Below, piece after piece: positions 1 through 8,280 of a stretch of DNA of 34,883 bases. How positions within the stretch are numbered: the stretch's first letter is position 1; the number at the start of each line of letters is the position of its first letter. The translations under genes were made by a program, and so were the position numbers. Origin of the DNA: Halomonas urmiana. GTDB lineage: Bacteria; Pseudomonadota; Gammaproteobacteria; Pseudomonadales; Halomonadaceae. Where the stretch lies: assembly GCF_005780185.1 (NCBI RefSeq), contig NZ_VBUI01000034.1, positions 1 to 34,883 of the forward strand, in the 5' to 3' direction. The notes beneath the pieces are model-generated. The model was not told where the DNA came from and searched no databases. It worked only from the letters and a program-made list of their open reading frames with translations.

Positions 1-153
1 CAACATGCCAATCCATGCAGGCCTTTTCAATTATATCCTTCTGATTCTTCTGGCTATTTCGTGGGGATCCGTCAGGGCTTGTCCCCAACTATTCATCAGG
101 GAGTTCCGCAGTTATGGCGGGCGAGGCATCGGGCTTTTGACAGCACATAAAAC

Positions 154-179
154 AAGCAGCCCCGATGACGGGGCTGCTT
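154..179 (-). terminator. Hairpin terminator of the outer-membrane protein gene
   Basis: A perfect 10-bp stem (154-163 with 170-179) and a 6-base loop lie just beyond the stop codon of the minus-strand gene ending at 206. Read on the minus strand, the stem is followed by GTTTTATG, a short T run. Position and shape fit an intrinsic terminator, although the T tract is weak. Confidence 0.7.
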
Positions 180-205
180 GTGCTTCACGGTATCAGCCTG
201 GCCTC

Positions 206-772
206 TCAGAAGTTGACGCCCATGCCGAAGGTATAGGCCCAGACACCATCATCGAAGTTGTCTTCAGCACTGTTGCTGTCCTCGAACAGGAACTGGTACT
301 CGGCCCTTGCCTGAATGAAGGTCGTGGGCAACACATAGTACTTGAGGCCGGTTTCCAGGCCGGCGATGCCGGTGTCCTTGACGCCGTCTCCATAGATGGC
401 GCCGAGCGAAGCGCCCACGAAGGGCCGAGCCGCCCCCTGGCCGAAGTGGTAATCGGCGAAACCACGGGTGCTGCCGTTCCAGAAGTCGTCCGAGATTCCC
501 TCACCCTCCACGTCGGCGAAGTTGACGCTCTGACGAACCCCTACCAGGGTGCTGCGGGACAGGTACCAGCCGTAGTCGACGGACACACCAAAGCTGCTGT
601 TATCGAAGTCCTTGTTGCTGCTACCCGTACCGGAGAGCGTAAACTCCTGGTCGCCTGACTGTGGACCCATCGTGTGTTGTCCTCCCATGGAGGATTGGGC
701 CATGGCATAGGAGGCGGGCAGAAGCGAAACGCTTATCAGCGCGACCAGCGAAGCCTTTCTTAACCTTTTCAT
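206..772 (-). CDS. Outer-membrane beta-barrel protein
   Basis: A 188-residue exported protein. Residues 1-25 form a signal peptide (MKRLRK, then a hydrophobic core, cleavage near AMA-QS). The rest has alternating aromatic/hydrophobic strands with glycine-rich turns and ends in Phe (GMGVNF), the usual mark of an outer-membrane barrel recognised by the Bam complex. Size suggests an 8-stranded OmpW/OmpX/OmpA-like barrel, but I cannot name the subfamily. The start at 772 is chosen because GAGGTG lies 6-8 bases upstream and the signal peptide begins there; the frame stays open further upstream without protein-like sequence. The gene stands alone and ends at a hairpin. Function beyond a membrane barrel is unknown. 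Confidence 0.8.
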   Translation of the reverse strand: MKRLRKASLVALISVSLLPASYAMAQSSMGGQHTMGPQSGDQEFTLSGTGSSNKDFDNSSFGVSVDYGWYLSRSTLVGVRQSVNFADVEGEGISDDFWNGSTRGFADYHFGQGAARPFVGASLGAIYGDGVKDTGIAGLETGLKYYVLPTTFIQARAEYQFLFEDSNSAEDNFDDGVWAYTFGMGVNF

Positions 773-1136
773 GACAACACCTCGAATCAACGTCACCGTT
801 CCATCACGCCATGGCGTGTTGTGGCAGACCCAGGCACTTCCCTCGCTGGTCTTTCGGAGCATTCTGCCGAAAACGGTCACTGGTGGATTTGCTGTCAATT
901 CTTGCCTGATAGCCGGCCGCAATCAGCGAGCCTTCCGGCCAGTCCCCAGTATAGAAGGTGGCGTCGGTTTCGTCCGAGAACTTGGAATCGTCTGTCTCAC
1001 CAGCACCTTAGCCGCACAGCTGAGCTGGGGCAGGACGTTGTGAGACCTCCGGCAACGGCTGGCCCCTTATCGACGCTATCGTGTCGTCGCCACTGACCAT
1101 GGGGCGGCCCCGCCGCGACGATCCCGGCGCCAGCGC
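773..1136. other. Intergenic region with no recognisable gene
   Basis: About 360 bases between the start of the outer-membrane protein gene and the end of the ABC importer operon. A minus-strand TTGACA occurs at 898-893, but no convincing -10 hexamer follows at the right distance, so I do not call a promoter. Open frames here look like noise. Confidence 0.5.
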
Positions 1137-2147
1137 TCAACGATGCAGCCAGCAGGCCGAGCGGTGGTCGCGGCGCGGTGTGAAGTCGGGGGGATCCTCG
1201 ACGTCGCACAGCCCGGCCATGAAGTGCGGGCAGCGCGGGTGGAAGCGGCAGGCCGCCGGCGGATGCAGCAGGCTCGGGGGCTCGCCGGCGGGCACCTCGC
1301 GCAGCCGGGTGGCGTTGGCGGCGTCGGGGTCGGCGATGGCGGCGATCAGCGCCTGGGTGTAGGGGTGCTGGGGGTGATCGAGCAGGTCGTCCACCGGCGC
1401 GCTCTCCACCACGCGCCCGGCGTACATCACGAAGATCCGCTCGGCGTAATGGCGCACCGTGGAGAGGTCGTGGGTGATGAAGGCCAGGGTCAGCCCGCGC
1501 TCGCGCTGGATGTGCCGCAGCAGCTCAAGGATCTCCACCCGCACCGAGGCGTCGAGCATCGAGACCGGCTCGTCGGCGATCAGCAGCCGCGGGGCGAGGA
1601 TCAGCGCCCGGGCGATCACCACCCGCTGCTGCTGGCCGCCGCTCAGCATGTGCGGGAACTGGCCGAGGAAGGCCTCGGCCGGCGACAGGCGAACCTCCTC
1701 CAGGGCCGCGCGGATGCGCCGCTCGCGCTCGGCGCGGTCGCGCACCCCGTGCACGATCAGCGGCTCGGCGAGGATGCGCCGCACGTCCAGGAAGGGCGGC
1801 AGCGCCCCGTAGGGATCCTGCTGCACGTAGCCCACTTCCGCCCGGTAGGCCTTGAGCGCGCGCCCCTGGAGCTCGCCCAGCGAGCGGCCGGCGAAGCGCA
1901 CCTCGCCGCGGGTGGGGCGATGTAGCCCGAGCAGGGTGCGCGCCAGCGAGCTCTTGCCGCAGCCGCTCTCGCCGACGAAGGCCACCGCCTCGCCACCCGC
2001 CAGCGCGAAATCGACGCCGTCCACGGCGCGCACCGCGCCCACGCGCAGGAAGCCCCACTGGCGCAGCTCGAACCAGGTGTGCAGGTCGCGGGCGGCGATC
2101 AGCGGCGCCTTGGCATCCTCGGGCTGAAGGTCGGCGGGCGAACTCAT
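1137..2147 (-). CDS. Peptide/oligosaccharide ABC importer ATPase, OppF/DppF-like
   Basis: A 336-residue cytoplasmic ATPase that powers uptake through the two permeases encoded just upstream. Visible motifs are Walker A GESGCGKSS (59-67), signature LSGGQQQR (168-175), Walker B LLIADEPVSMLD (188-199), the switch His in ITHD (about 225-228), and a C-terminal oligopeptide-transporter extension with HPYTQAL and four Cys around CRFHPRCP. The chosen ATG (2147-2145) overlaps the preceding stop by four bases (ATGA), so translation is probably coupled. The frame is open far upstream, but that part is the preceding gene read in another frame. It is the last gene of the operon. The substrate cannot be told from the ATPase. 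Confidence 0.9.
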   Translation of the reverse strand: MSSPADLQPEDAKAPLIAARDLHTWFELRQWGFLRVGAVRAVDGVDFALAGGEAVAFVGESGCGKSSLARTLLGLHRPTRGEVRFAGRSLGELQGRALKAYRAEVGYVQQDPYGALPPFLDVRRILAEPLIVHGVRDRAERERRIRAALEEVRLSPAEAFLGQFPHMLSGGQQQRVVIARALILAPRLLIADEPVSMLDASVRVEILELLRHIQRERGLTLAFITHDLSTVRHYAERIFVMYAGRVVESAPVDDLLDHPQHPYTQALIAAIADPDAANATRLREVPAGEPPSLLHPPAACRFHPRCPHFMAGLCDVEDPPDFTPRRDHRSACWLHR

Positions 2148-3130
2148 GCACCACCTCCGGCCGGGACGTCGTCGGCGTGCAGCCAGCAGCGCGCCCGGTG
2201 GCGTTCGCCGAGCGAAAAGGCGGGAGGGTCCTGGGCACAGCGCGCGAAGCGGTACGGGCAGCGTTCGGCATAGCGACAGCCGTCGGGCGGGGCGACCAGG
2301 CTCGGCGGCTCGCCGGGGATCGCCTCCGGGCGGGCCCGCTGGCGCAGGCGCGGCACGCTGGCCATCAGCATCTGCGAATAGGGGTGCGCCGGTGCGGTGA
2401 AGAAGCGCGCGGCATCGGCCACCTCGACCAGCTGGCCGGCATACATCAGCGCTACCCGGTCCCCCAGCTCGCTGGAGGTGGCCACGTCGTGGGTGATCAG
2501 GATGAAGCTGGTGCCCAGCTCGCGCTTGACCTGCTTCAGGGCGTTCATGATGCTCGCCTGGGTGAGCACGTCGAGCGCCGAGGTGGGTTCGTCGAGGATC
2601 ACCAGCGCCGGCTCGGCGACCAGCGCCATGGCCAGCACGGCGCGCTGGCGCATGCCGCCGGAGAGCTCGAAGGGGTAGCGGGCCAGGAAGTCCGTGGATA
2701 CCCCCACCAGCTCGAACACCTCCGCGGCCCGGGACAGGGCCTTCCCCCGGGGCCAACCACGCAGCACCCGCAACGGCTCGGCGACCTGCTCGCCGACCCG
2801 CACCACGGGGTTGAGGGCGTTCATCGAGGCCTGCATGACCAGCGCCATGCGCGACCACTGCACCTCGCGGCGGAAGCGCTCGTCGGGCAGCGCCGTGACG
2901 TCGATGCCGTCCAGGGTGACGCGCCCCGCCGTGTGGCCGACGTTGCGTGGCAGCAGGCGCATCAGCGCCTTGGCCAGCGAGCTCTTGCCGCAGCCGGATT
3001 CGCCGAGCACCACCAGCGCCTCCTGGCGGTGCAGGTCGAAGCTTACGCCGTCGACGGCATGCACCGCCCCCTGCCGCGTCTGGTAGTGCAGCTCCAGCGC
3101 CTCCACGCGCAGCAGCGTCCGGTCGCGCAT
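2144..3130 (-). CDS. Peptide/oligosaccharide ABC importer ATPase, OppD/DppD-like
   Basis: A 328-residue partner ATPase to the gene ending at 1137. Walker A GESGCGKSS (43-51), signature LSGGMRQR (156-163), Walker B ALVILDEPTSALD (175-187) and ITHDVA are all intact, and the oligopeptide-type C-terminal extension with HPYSQML and Cys pairs (CRYAERCP) is present. Its ATG shares one base with the stop codon of the upstream permease (TGATG), and its own stop overlaps the next start by four bases. The two ATPases presumably form the heterodimeric motor of the importer. Confidence 0.9.
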   Translation of the reverse strand: MRDRTLLRVEALELHYQTRQGAVHAVDGVSFDLHRQEALVVLGESGCGKSSLAKALMRLLPRNVGHTAGRVTLDGIDVTALPDERFRREVQWSRMALVMQASMNALNPVVRVGEQVAEPLRVLRGWPRGKALSRAAEVFELVGVSTDFLARYPFELSGGMRQRAVLAMALVAEPALVILDEPTSALDVLTQASIMNALKQVKRELGTSFILITHDVATSSELGDRVALMYAGQLVEVADAARFFTAPAHPYSQMLMASVPRLRQRARPEAIPGEPPSLVAPPDGCRYAERCPYRFARCAQDPPAFSLGERHRARCWLHADDVPAGGGA

Positions 3131-4494
3131 CACAGGCTCCTCAGCCGCGGGTTGAAGACACGGTCCAGCGCGAAGCCGAGCATGGCGAAGCCCAGCCCGG
3201 TCAGCATCAGCAGCACCGCCGGCGACACCACCCAGTAGTAGTAGCCGTTGTAGAGCGCGCTCTGCGACTGGGCATCGTTGAGCACCTTGCCCCAGGTGGG
3301 CAGCAGGGGGTCGCCCAGGCCCAGCACCGCCAGCGATGCCTCCAGGAACACGAAGGTGGGGATCAGGGTGACGAAGGTGGGGATCAACACCGGCAGGATG
3401 CGCGGGATCAGGTAGCGCAGCACGATGCGCGAATTGCTCGCCCCGTAGGCCTGGGCGGCCTCGATGTAGGGCGCCTCGCGGATCGGCAGCAGCATCGCCC
3501 GGTACATCTTGATGCCGGCGCTGAAGATGCCCAGCACCACCACCACGCCGAGCATCAGCCAGATGCTGGTCGAGTAGAGGGTGCCGACCATCACCAGGAT
3601 GGGCAGGATCGGCAGGATCATGTTGATCTCGGTGAGCCGCTGGATGGTGGCGTCGACCCAGCCGCGATACCACACTCCCACGGCGGCGATCACCAGGGTG
3701 GTGACGGTGGTGCCCACGGCCGCCAGCAGGCCGAAGGCGAGCGCCACCGGGGTGCCCCACATCAGCGCCAGGCTGAGGTCGCGGCGCTGGTGGTCGGTGC
3801 CGGCGATGCCGTGCACCCGGCCGTAGAGCACCAGCTCGGCGTCGAAGGCCGCCGCCTCGTCGAAGACCAGTACGTCCAGCCGCAGCGTATAGCGCCCGGG
3901 CAGCACCCTCGGCTCGGCGTCGGGCGCCGCCGCGCCTCCCGGCTCGGCCAGCAGCCCGATGTGGGGCACCAGCCCGCCCAGCCGACGCTCCAGCGCCCGG
4001 TCCTGGGACAGCGAGATGCGCTCCCGCGGGCCGATGCGATACCCGCCCAGCGCCAGCTCGCGGCCGTCGGGCGTGAGCCACGTCAGCCGCGCGAAGGGCG
4101 GCTGCGCATGGCCCGGGGCGCGCAGGAAGAGGTTCAGTTCGCTGGGAAAGCCGCCGGCCTCGAAGTCGAAGGCGAGCGGGATACGCAGGCGGCGCCCGCC
4201 CGCGAAGGCGCGCTCCTCGACCGTCGCCGTCTCACTCTCGATGACCAGGGTGCGCGGCGCATCCCCACCGGTGAGGCGGTCGAGCCACACGGGGGCCGCA
4301 TTGACGGGATTGCGCTGCCAGGCCTCGCTGCCGCGCCACTTGGCCAGCGCCTCGCCGTAGGGGATGGCGATCGGCGTGGCGAGCGCCAGCGCCACCAGCG
4401 CGGCGATGATCGCGAGCCCCAGCAGCGCGGAGGGGTAGCGGCGCAGTTCCCGCCAGCCCTCCCGCCATCTCTCTCGCCGGCGTGCGCCCGTCAT
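3130..4494 (-). CDS. ABC importer permease, DppC-like, with a large extracytoplasmic insert
   Basis: A 454-residue inner-membrane permease, clearly longer than the roughly 280-310 residues usual for DppC/OppC. TM1 is at about 22-45. Residues ~46-228 then form a polar, beta-rich segment that should lie in the periplasm. From 229 the standard fold resumes with GIAGTDHQRRD, five hydrophobic segments and the ATPase-contacting EAA loop EAPYIEAAQAYGAS. The start overlaps the preceding stop by four bases (ATGA). Long DppC proteins with such inserts are, to my knowledge, common in archaeal and thermophile importers, so this may be a transferred or ancient subtype. The role of the insert (docking of the binding protein?) is a guess. 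Confidence 0.85.
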   Translation of the reverse strand: MTGARRRERWREGWRELRRYPSALLGLAIIAALVALALATPIAIPYGEALAKWRGSEAWQRNPVNAAPVWLDRLTGGDAPRTLVIESETATVEERAFAGGRRLRIPLAFDFEAGGFPSELNLFLRAPGHAQPPFARLTWLTPDGRELALGGYRIGPRERISLSQDRALERRLGGLVPHIGLLAEPGGAAAPDAEPRVLPGRYTLRLDVLVFDEAAAFDAELVLYGRVHGIAGTDHQRRDLSLALMWGTPVALAFGLLAAVGTTVTTLVIAAVGVWYRGWVDATIQRLTEINMILPILPILVMVGTLYSTSIWLMLGVVVVLGIFSAGIKMYRAMLLPIREAPYIEAAQAYGASNSRIVLRYLIPRILPVLIPTFVTLIPTFVFLEASLAVLGLGDPLLPTWGKVLNDAQSQSALYNGYYYWVVSPAVLLMLTGLGFAMLGFALDRVFNPRLRSL

Positions 4495-5618
4495 TGTGGT
4501 CCTCCCCCCAGGCGCACGCGCGGGTCGAGCAGCGCGTAGAGGAGGTCGAGCAGGAACACCGTGGCGGCCAGCAGGTAGGCGAAGATCACCACGCCACCGA
4601 TGATCACCGGGGTGTCGCGGAAGCCGATGGCCCGGAAGAGCAGCGAGCCCAGCCCCGGCCAGTTGAACACCTGCTCGAGGATGATGGCGCCGCTCCACAG
4701 CCCGATCAGCATCAGCAGGAAGCTGGTAACGATCGGCGACAGGGTCGGGCGCAGGATGTAGCGCCGCTCGATGAGCTGCGACGGCAAGCCCTTAGCGCGG
4801 GCCATCTCCACGTAGTCCTCGCTGGCGTGGATCAGGAAGAAGGTGCGCCAGGAGTAGATGGAGATGAAGATCTGCGACAGGAACATGGCCGTCACCGGCA
4901 GCAGCATGTGGCGCACCACGCTGGCGCCGTAGGCCCAGCCGTCTTCCGGTGGCGGCACGGCCACCATGCCGCCGGCGGGCAGCAGGGGCGCCACGAAGGC
5001 GAAGACGAGGATCAGGAAGATGCCGTAGAACCAGCCCGGTGCCGCCGAGGTCGGGGCCAGGGCGACCACGCTGCGGTCCAGCGCGCTGCCGTAGCGCCGC
5101 GACAGGAACAGGGCCACGAAGACCGAGACGAAGAAGACCAGCAGGTTGGCGGTGCCGAACAGCAGCAGGGTCGCCGGCAGGCGCTCGACGATGATGTCGT
5201 AGACGTCGCGCGACCCCCGGTCGCTGTGCATCTGCTCGGCACGCCCCAGGTCGAGGCGCAGCGCCTGCTGCAGGTAGTCGACGCTGCGCACCAGGAAGGG
5301 CTCGTCGAGGCGCAGCCGCTCCACCTCCAGCGCCACCTGCCGCTCGATTAGGGCGTTGCGCTCCTCGGCGGGCATGTCCTGGAAGGCGGGGTCGGCCCGC
5401 ACGGCCTCGGCGGCCTCGCTGCGGATCTGCACGCGGCGCAGGTCGTCCACCTGGCCCCCCATGTTGGCGATGATGATGGTCAGATAGACCCCGACCAGCA
5501 CGGTGACGAACAGCGCCAGCAGCCGCTTGACCGTGTAGAGCAGCAGCCGGCGCAGGTCGCGCCACCTGCCGCGGCGGGAGGAGGGCGGGGGGACGGTCGC
5601 CGCCTGGCGGGCTCTCAT
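4491..5618 (-). CDS. ABC importer permease, DppB-like
   Basis: A 375-residue permease with TM1 at about 30-52, then an extended charged segment (~55-140, including a helical AEERNALIERQVALE stretch), then five more hydrophobic segments. The EAA-type loop is DYVEMARAKGLPSQ, followed by FNWPGLG, a hallmark of DppB/OppB proteins (compare FxxPGLG). The C-terminus LLYALLDPRVRLG is also typical. The ATG at 5618 overlaps the stop of the binding-protein gene by four bases. It pairs with the DppC-like protein to form the channel. The TM1-TM2 loop is longer than in ordinary DppB. Confidence 0.88.
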   Translation of the reverse strand: MRARQAATVPPPSSRRGRWRDLRRLLLYTVKRLLALFVTVLVGVYLTIIIANMGGQVDDLRRVQIRSEAAEAVRADPAFQDMPAEERNALIERQVALEVERLRLDEPFLVRSVDYLQQALRLDLGRAEQMHSDRGSRDVYDIIVERLPATLLLFGTANLLVFFVSVFVALFLSRRYGSALDRSVVALAPTSAAPGWFYGIFLILVFAFVAPLLPAGGMVAVPPPEDGWAYGASVVRHMLLPVTAMFLSQIFISIYSWRTFFLIHASEDYVEMARAKGLPSQLIERRYILRPTLSPIVTSFLLMLIGLWSGAIILEQVFNWPGLGSLLFRAIGFRDTPVIIGGVVIFAYLLAATVFLLDLLYALLDPRVRLGGGPQ

Positions 5619-8143
5619 GGCGATACCTCCATGCCGCCGGGCGGCACCGTGGCGAAAACGTGCGAGGCGAAGGCCGGCAGGGCCACGCGGTGGCTGGTCA
5701 CGGCGACCTCCAAGCGGTTGGCGCCGACGCCCAGGGTGGCGAGCGCCGCCGGCGACGGGGCGATCCGCCAGTGCCCGGCGTCACGTGGCTCGGCCTCGCC
5801 GCGCTCGACCAGGGTCCCGCGGCCGTCGAAGAGCAGGAACTGCACCCGGTCGATCGCCTCCGGCGGATAGGGCTCGCCCTCGAGGGTCACCGCCAGCCGG
5901 AACGTCGCCGCGTCGCCCTCGTCCGCCGTGCCGAGCGCCGTGACCAGGGGGCCGTCGAGGTCGAGCTCCGGAATCGCGGGACGGGCGAAGCCCAGCCACT
6001 TGTCGGACGGGTCGGGGAAATCGCGGAAGCGCTCGAGCACCAGGCTGCCCGCCACGGGGTGGACCGAATCGAGCAGGAAGGGGCCGTTGCCGATCCAGAA
6101 ATGCCCGCGCTGCGCATGCCAGTCGGCGAGCGCCCGATAGCGGGCGGCGATCTCGTCCTCCTTGAGCAGCTCGTCGAGCACGCCGGGGAAGGGCGATGCA
6201 GTGCGCTGCCGGGCCCACTCGAGGTGGCGCGCGAGGATCGGCACGCTGGGCCCGGCCACCAGGCTCGTCCAGTCCACCCGCCGTCGGTCCGCCTTGTGGG
6301 AGGAGAACGCCAGCTCCCCCTGGCGCTCGGCGAAGATCCCCAGGGCCAGGGCGTGCCACGGCTGCGGCGTGGGGGCACGGGTGGCCACCAGGGTCTCGGC
6401 ATCGGGGAAGCTCTGGTCGCTGTAGACCTCGATGACCAGCGGATCGCGGGAGACGATGTGCCAGCCGCGGAAGTGGCGCCGGAAGACCTCGAAGGTGGGC
6501 AGGTAGGCCGGGTCGAAGAGCCGGCTCGCCTCGTCAGCCCGGGCGAAGGCCAGGATCCACGGCAGCACGAAGTCGGCCAGCGACAGCGGCGAGCCGTCGT
6601 GCCAGCGCTGCGCGAACAGGTCCTCGTCGTAGCGCACCCGGACCCGGGTGCGGGCGGTGACGGGCGCGTCGTGCGCCTCGCCGACGCTGACGAAGCGCCC
6701 CGCCTCGCCGTCCCAGTCGATCCAGGCCGCTTCCGGCACGACGATCTCCTCCGCCGTCGAGACGCTCAACCAGTCGAGGGTGCGCCCGATCGTCACGTCT
6801 TCCTGCACGGTCACCGCGGCACGCTCGATGCGCTGGGGACGGTAGAGCCCGGTGAAGGGGTCGGGCAGCGCCACGGGGTCCTGGGTCGCGCGCATGATCA
6901 TCTGGTCGAAGATCCAGTTGCTGCCCGCCACCGGGTTCCACGGCTCGGTCAGCAGCCCCGGCGTGCCGAACACCATGCGTCCGCCCACCCGGTCGGCATA
7001 GCGCAGGGTGTAGGGCCAGAGCGCCGAGCCGGCGAGCCCCCCGGCGAGGTCGACGGCCACCTCCACATTGGCGGCCCGCGCCGAGGCGTTGAGCTGGTCG
7101 ACCAGCCAGATCCGCGCCGAGTCCTGCATGGCCAGTTCCAGCGCCCGCGCCATCATCGCCTGGCGCTGCTCCCAGTCGCGGTAGTCGCGGCGCTGCAGGC
7201 GGTCGGCGAGCTCGTCGAACTCCGGGGCCGGCGCGTAGGCCTGCCACAGGGGTTCGGAACGCCCGCGGGGGGTGTAGTAGAAGCTGAAGACCTCTGCCTG
7301 ATCGCGCTGGATGACGATGCTGATCCAGCCGCCGGTGTAGAGGTGCCAGCGCCCGGCCCTGGGGTCCGTGGCGATCCAGATGCGCGAGGCCTCCTCGGCG
7401 GTGCGATAGCGGCGCTCGACGACGAAGCCCAGCTCCTGCAGCAGGTTGGCGGCGTAGTCGCCGACCTGGCGGCGTTGGTCCTCGGTGCGGATCAGCACGA
7501 TCAGGCGCACCGGCTCGCCCGCGTAGTGCCACAGGCCCTCGCGGAGACGCGCGCCGAGCGCGGCCATCTCGCGGTGGATCGCTTCGCGGGCGGCGTCGGG
7601 GTCATGGGCGTAGCGCAGTTCCAGCTCGCGGGCCGTGGCGGCCAGGCGCGCATAGTCGGGAAAGGCGGTGGAGAGCGGCAGGTAGCGCGGCTCGGCCAGG
7701 CCCCCGTAGAGTTCCTGGGCGATGTAGTCGCGGTCCACCAGGCGGTTGAGCGCCTCGCGAATGGCCGGCACATGGAAGGGATTGAGGGTGCCGTCGGCCA
7801 GCTCCGGCCCGGCCGGGTTCAGGGTCAGCTCGCTGGAGGTGCCGTAGGAGAGGTCGTAGCCGGAGGCGAGCGAATCGCGCAGCCGGCGGAAGATGCCGGG
7901 GTTGGAGATGCCCTGGGTGAAGACCTGATGGGTGCCCGCCTCGATCAGGCCAGTGACCCGGCCCGCCTCGTCCTCGCGGGTGAAGACGACCTGATCCACC
8001 AGCGCCCCGCGGCGGGAGCGGAGATCCGCCTCCGCGCTGTCCTGGCCCATGGCCGGCGCGGTCGACGGTGCCGGTTGACGCAGTGCCACCGCGACCACGC
8101 CCGCCAGGATCAGTGTCGCGCCAAGAAGCAACAGACGTCTCAT
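5615..8143 (-). CDS. ABC importer substrate-binding protein, SBP family 5, unusual domain order
   Basis: An 842-residue periplasmic binding protein. The chosen start (8143) has GGAG six bases upstream and gives a clean signal peptide (MRRLLLL...); an in-frame ATG at 8161 has poorer spacing. Motifs of family-5 binding proteins are present but in unexpected order. The segment REALNRLVDRDYI, normally in the second half, is near residue 130. The segment RWHDGSPLSLADF, normally near the N-terminus, is near 514-525, and TEPWNPVAGS at about 399 looks like the usual mature start. NGPFLLDSV follows. The last ~115 residues look like an added beta-sandwich. Substrate is unknown (peptide or oligosaccharide). 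First gene of the five-gene importer operon. Confidence 0.85.
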   Translation of the reverse strand: MRRLLLLGATLILAGVVAVALRQPAPSTAPAMGQDSAEADLRSRRGALVDQVVFTREDEAGRVTGLIEAGTHQVFTQGISNPGIFRRLRDSLASGYDLSYGTSSELTLNPAGPELADGTLNPFHVPAIREALNRLVDRDYIAQELYGGLAEPRYLPLSTAFPDYARLAATARELELRYAHDPDAAREAIHREMAALGARLREGLWHYAGEPVRLIVLIRTEDQRRQVGDYAANLLQELGFVVERRYRTAEEASRIWIATDPRAGRWHLYTGGWISIVIQRDQAEVFSFYYTPRGRSEPLWQAYAPAPEFDELADRLQRRDYRDWEQRQAMMARALELAMQDSARIWLVDQLNASARAANVEVAVDLAGGLAGSALWPYTLRYADRVGGRMVFGTPGLLTEPWNPVAGSNWIFDQMIMRATQDPVALPDPFTGLYRPQRIERAAVTVQEDVTIGRTLDWLSVSTAEEIVVPEAAWIDWDGEAGRFVSVGEAHDAPVTARTRVRVRYDEDLFAQRWHDGSPLSLADFVLPWILAFARADEASRLFDPAYLPTFEVFRRHFRGWHIVSRDPLVIEVYSDQSFPDAETLVATRAPTPQPWHALALGIFAERQGELAFSSHKADRRRVDWTSLVAGPSVPILARHLEWARQRTASPFPGVLDELLKEDEIAARYRALADWHAQRGHFWIGNGPFLLDSVHPVAGSLVLERFRDFPDPSDKWLGFARPAIPELDLDGPLVTALGTADEGDAATFRLAVTLEGEPYPPEAIDRVQFLLFDGRGTLVERGEAEPRDAGHWRIAPSPAALATLGVGANRLEVAVTSHRVALPAFASHVFATVPPGGMEVSP

Positions 8144-8211
8144 CGGCGCTCCGTCGGCCATTACCTCGGGTGCTTGCTCTCCCTACACCCTAGGCGAGTT
8201 CGGCCATCCGG

Positions 8212-8250
8212 GACAGGCAACCGGGCGACAGGCAACCGGGGACAGGCCCC
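8212..8250. repeat. Short tandem repeat, 15-bp unit
   Basis: GACAGGCAACCGGGC (8212-8226) is followed directly by GACAGGCAACCGGG (8227-8240) and a partial copy GACAGGCCCC (8241-8250). It sits in the 137-base gap between the M28 peptidase gene and the binding-protein gene. No function is evident; it could be a slippage product or part of a REP-like element. Confidence 0.7.
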
Positions 8251-8280
8251 AATATTCGGAGCGGCCAACGACGCCTTATC

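Noticed and set aside
5..658. Long plus-strand open frame at the window start
   Set aside because: Antisense to the outer-membrane protein gene, which has a signal peptide, ribosome site and terminator; the plus frame has none and no protein-like pattern.
2947..4539. 530-codon plus-strand frame across the ABC operon
   Set aside because: Antisense to the DppC-like permease and adjoining ATPase; Gln/His-rich shadow.
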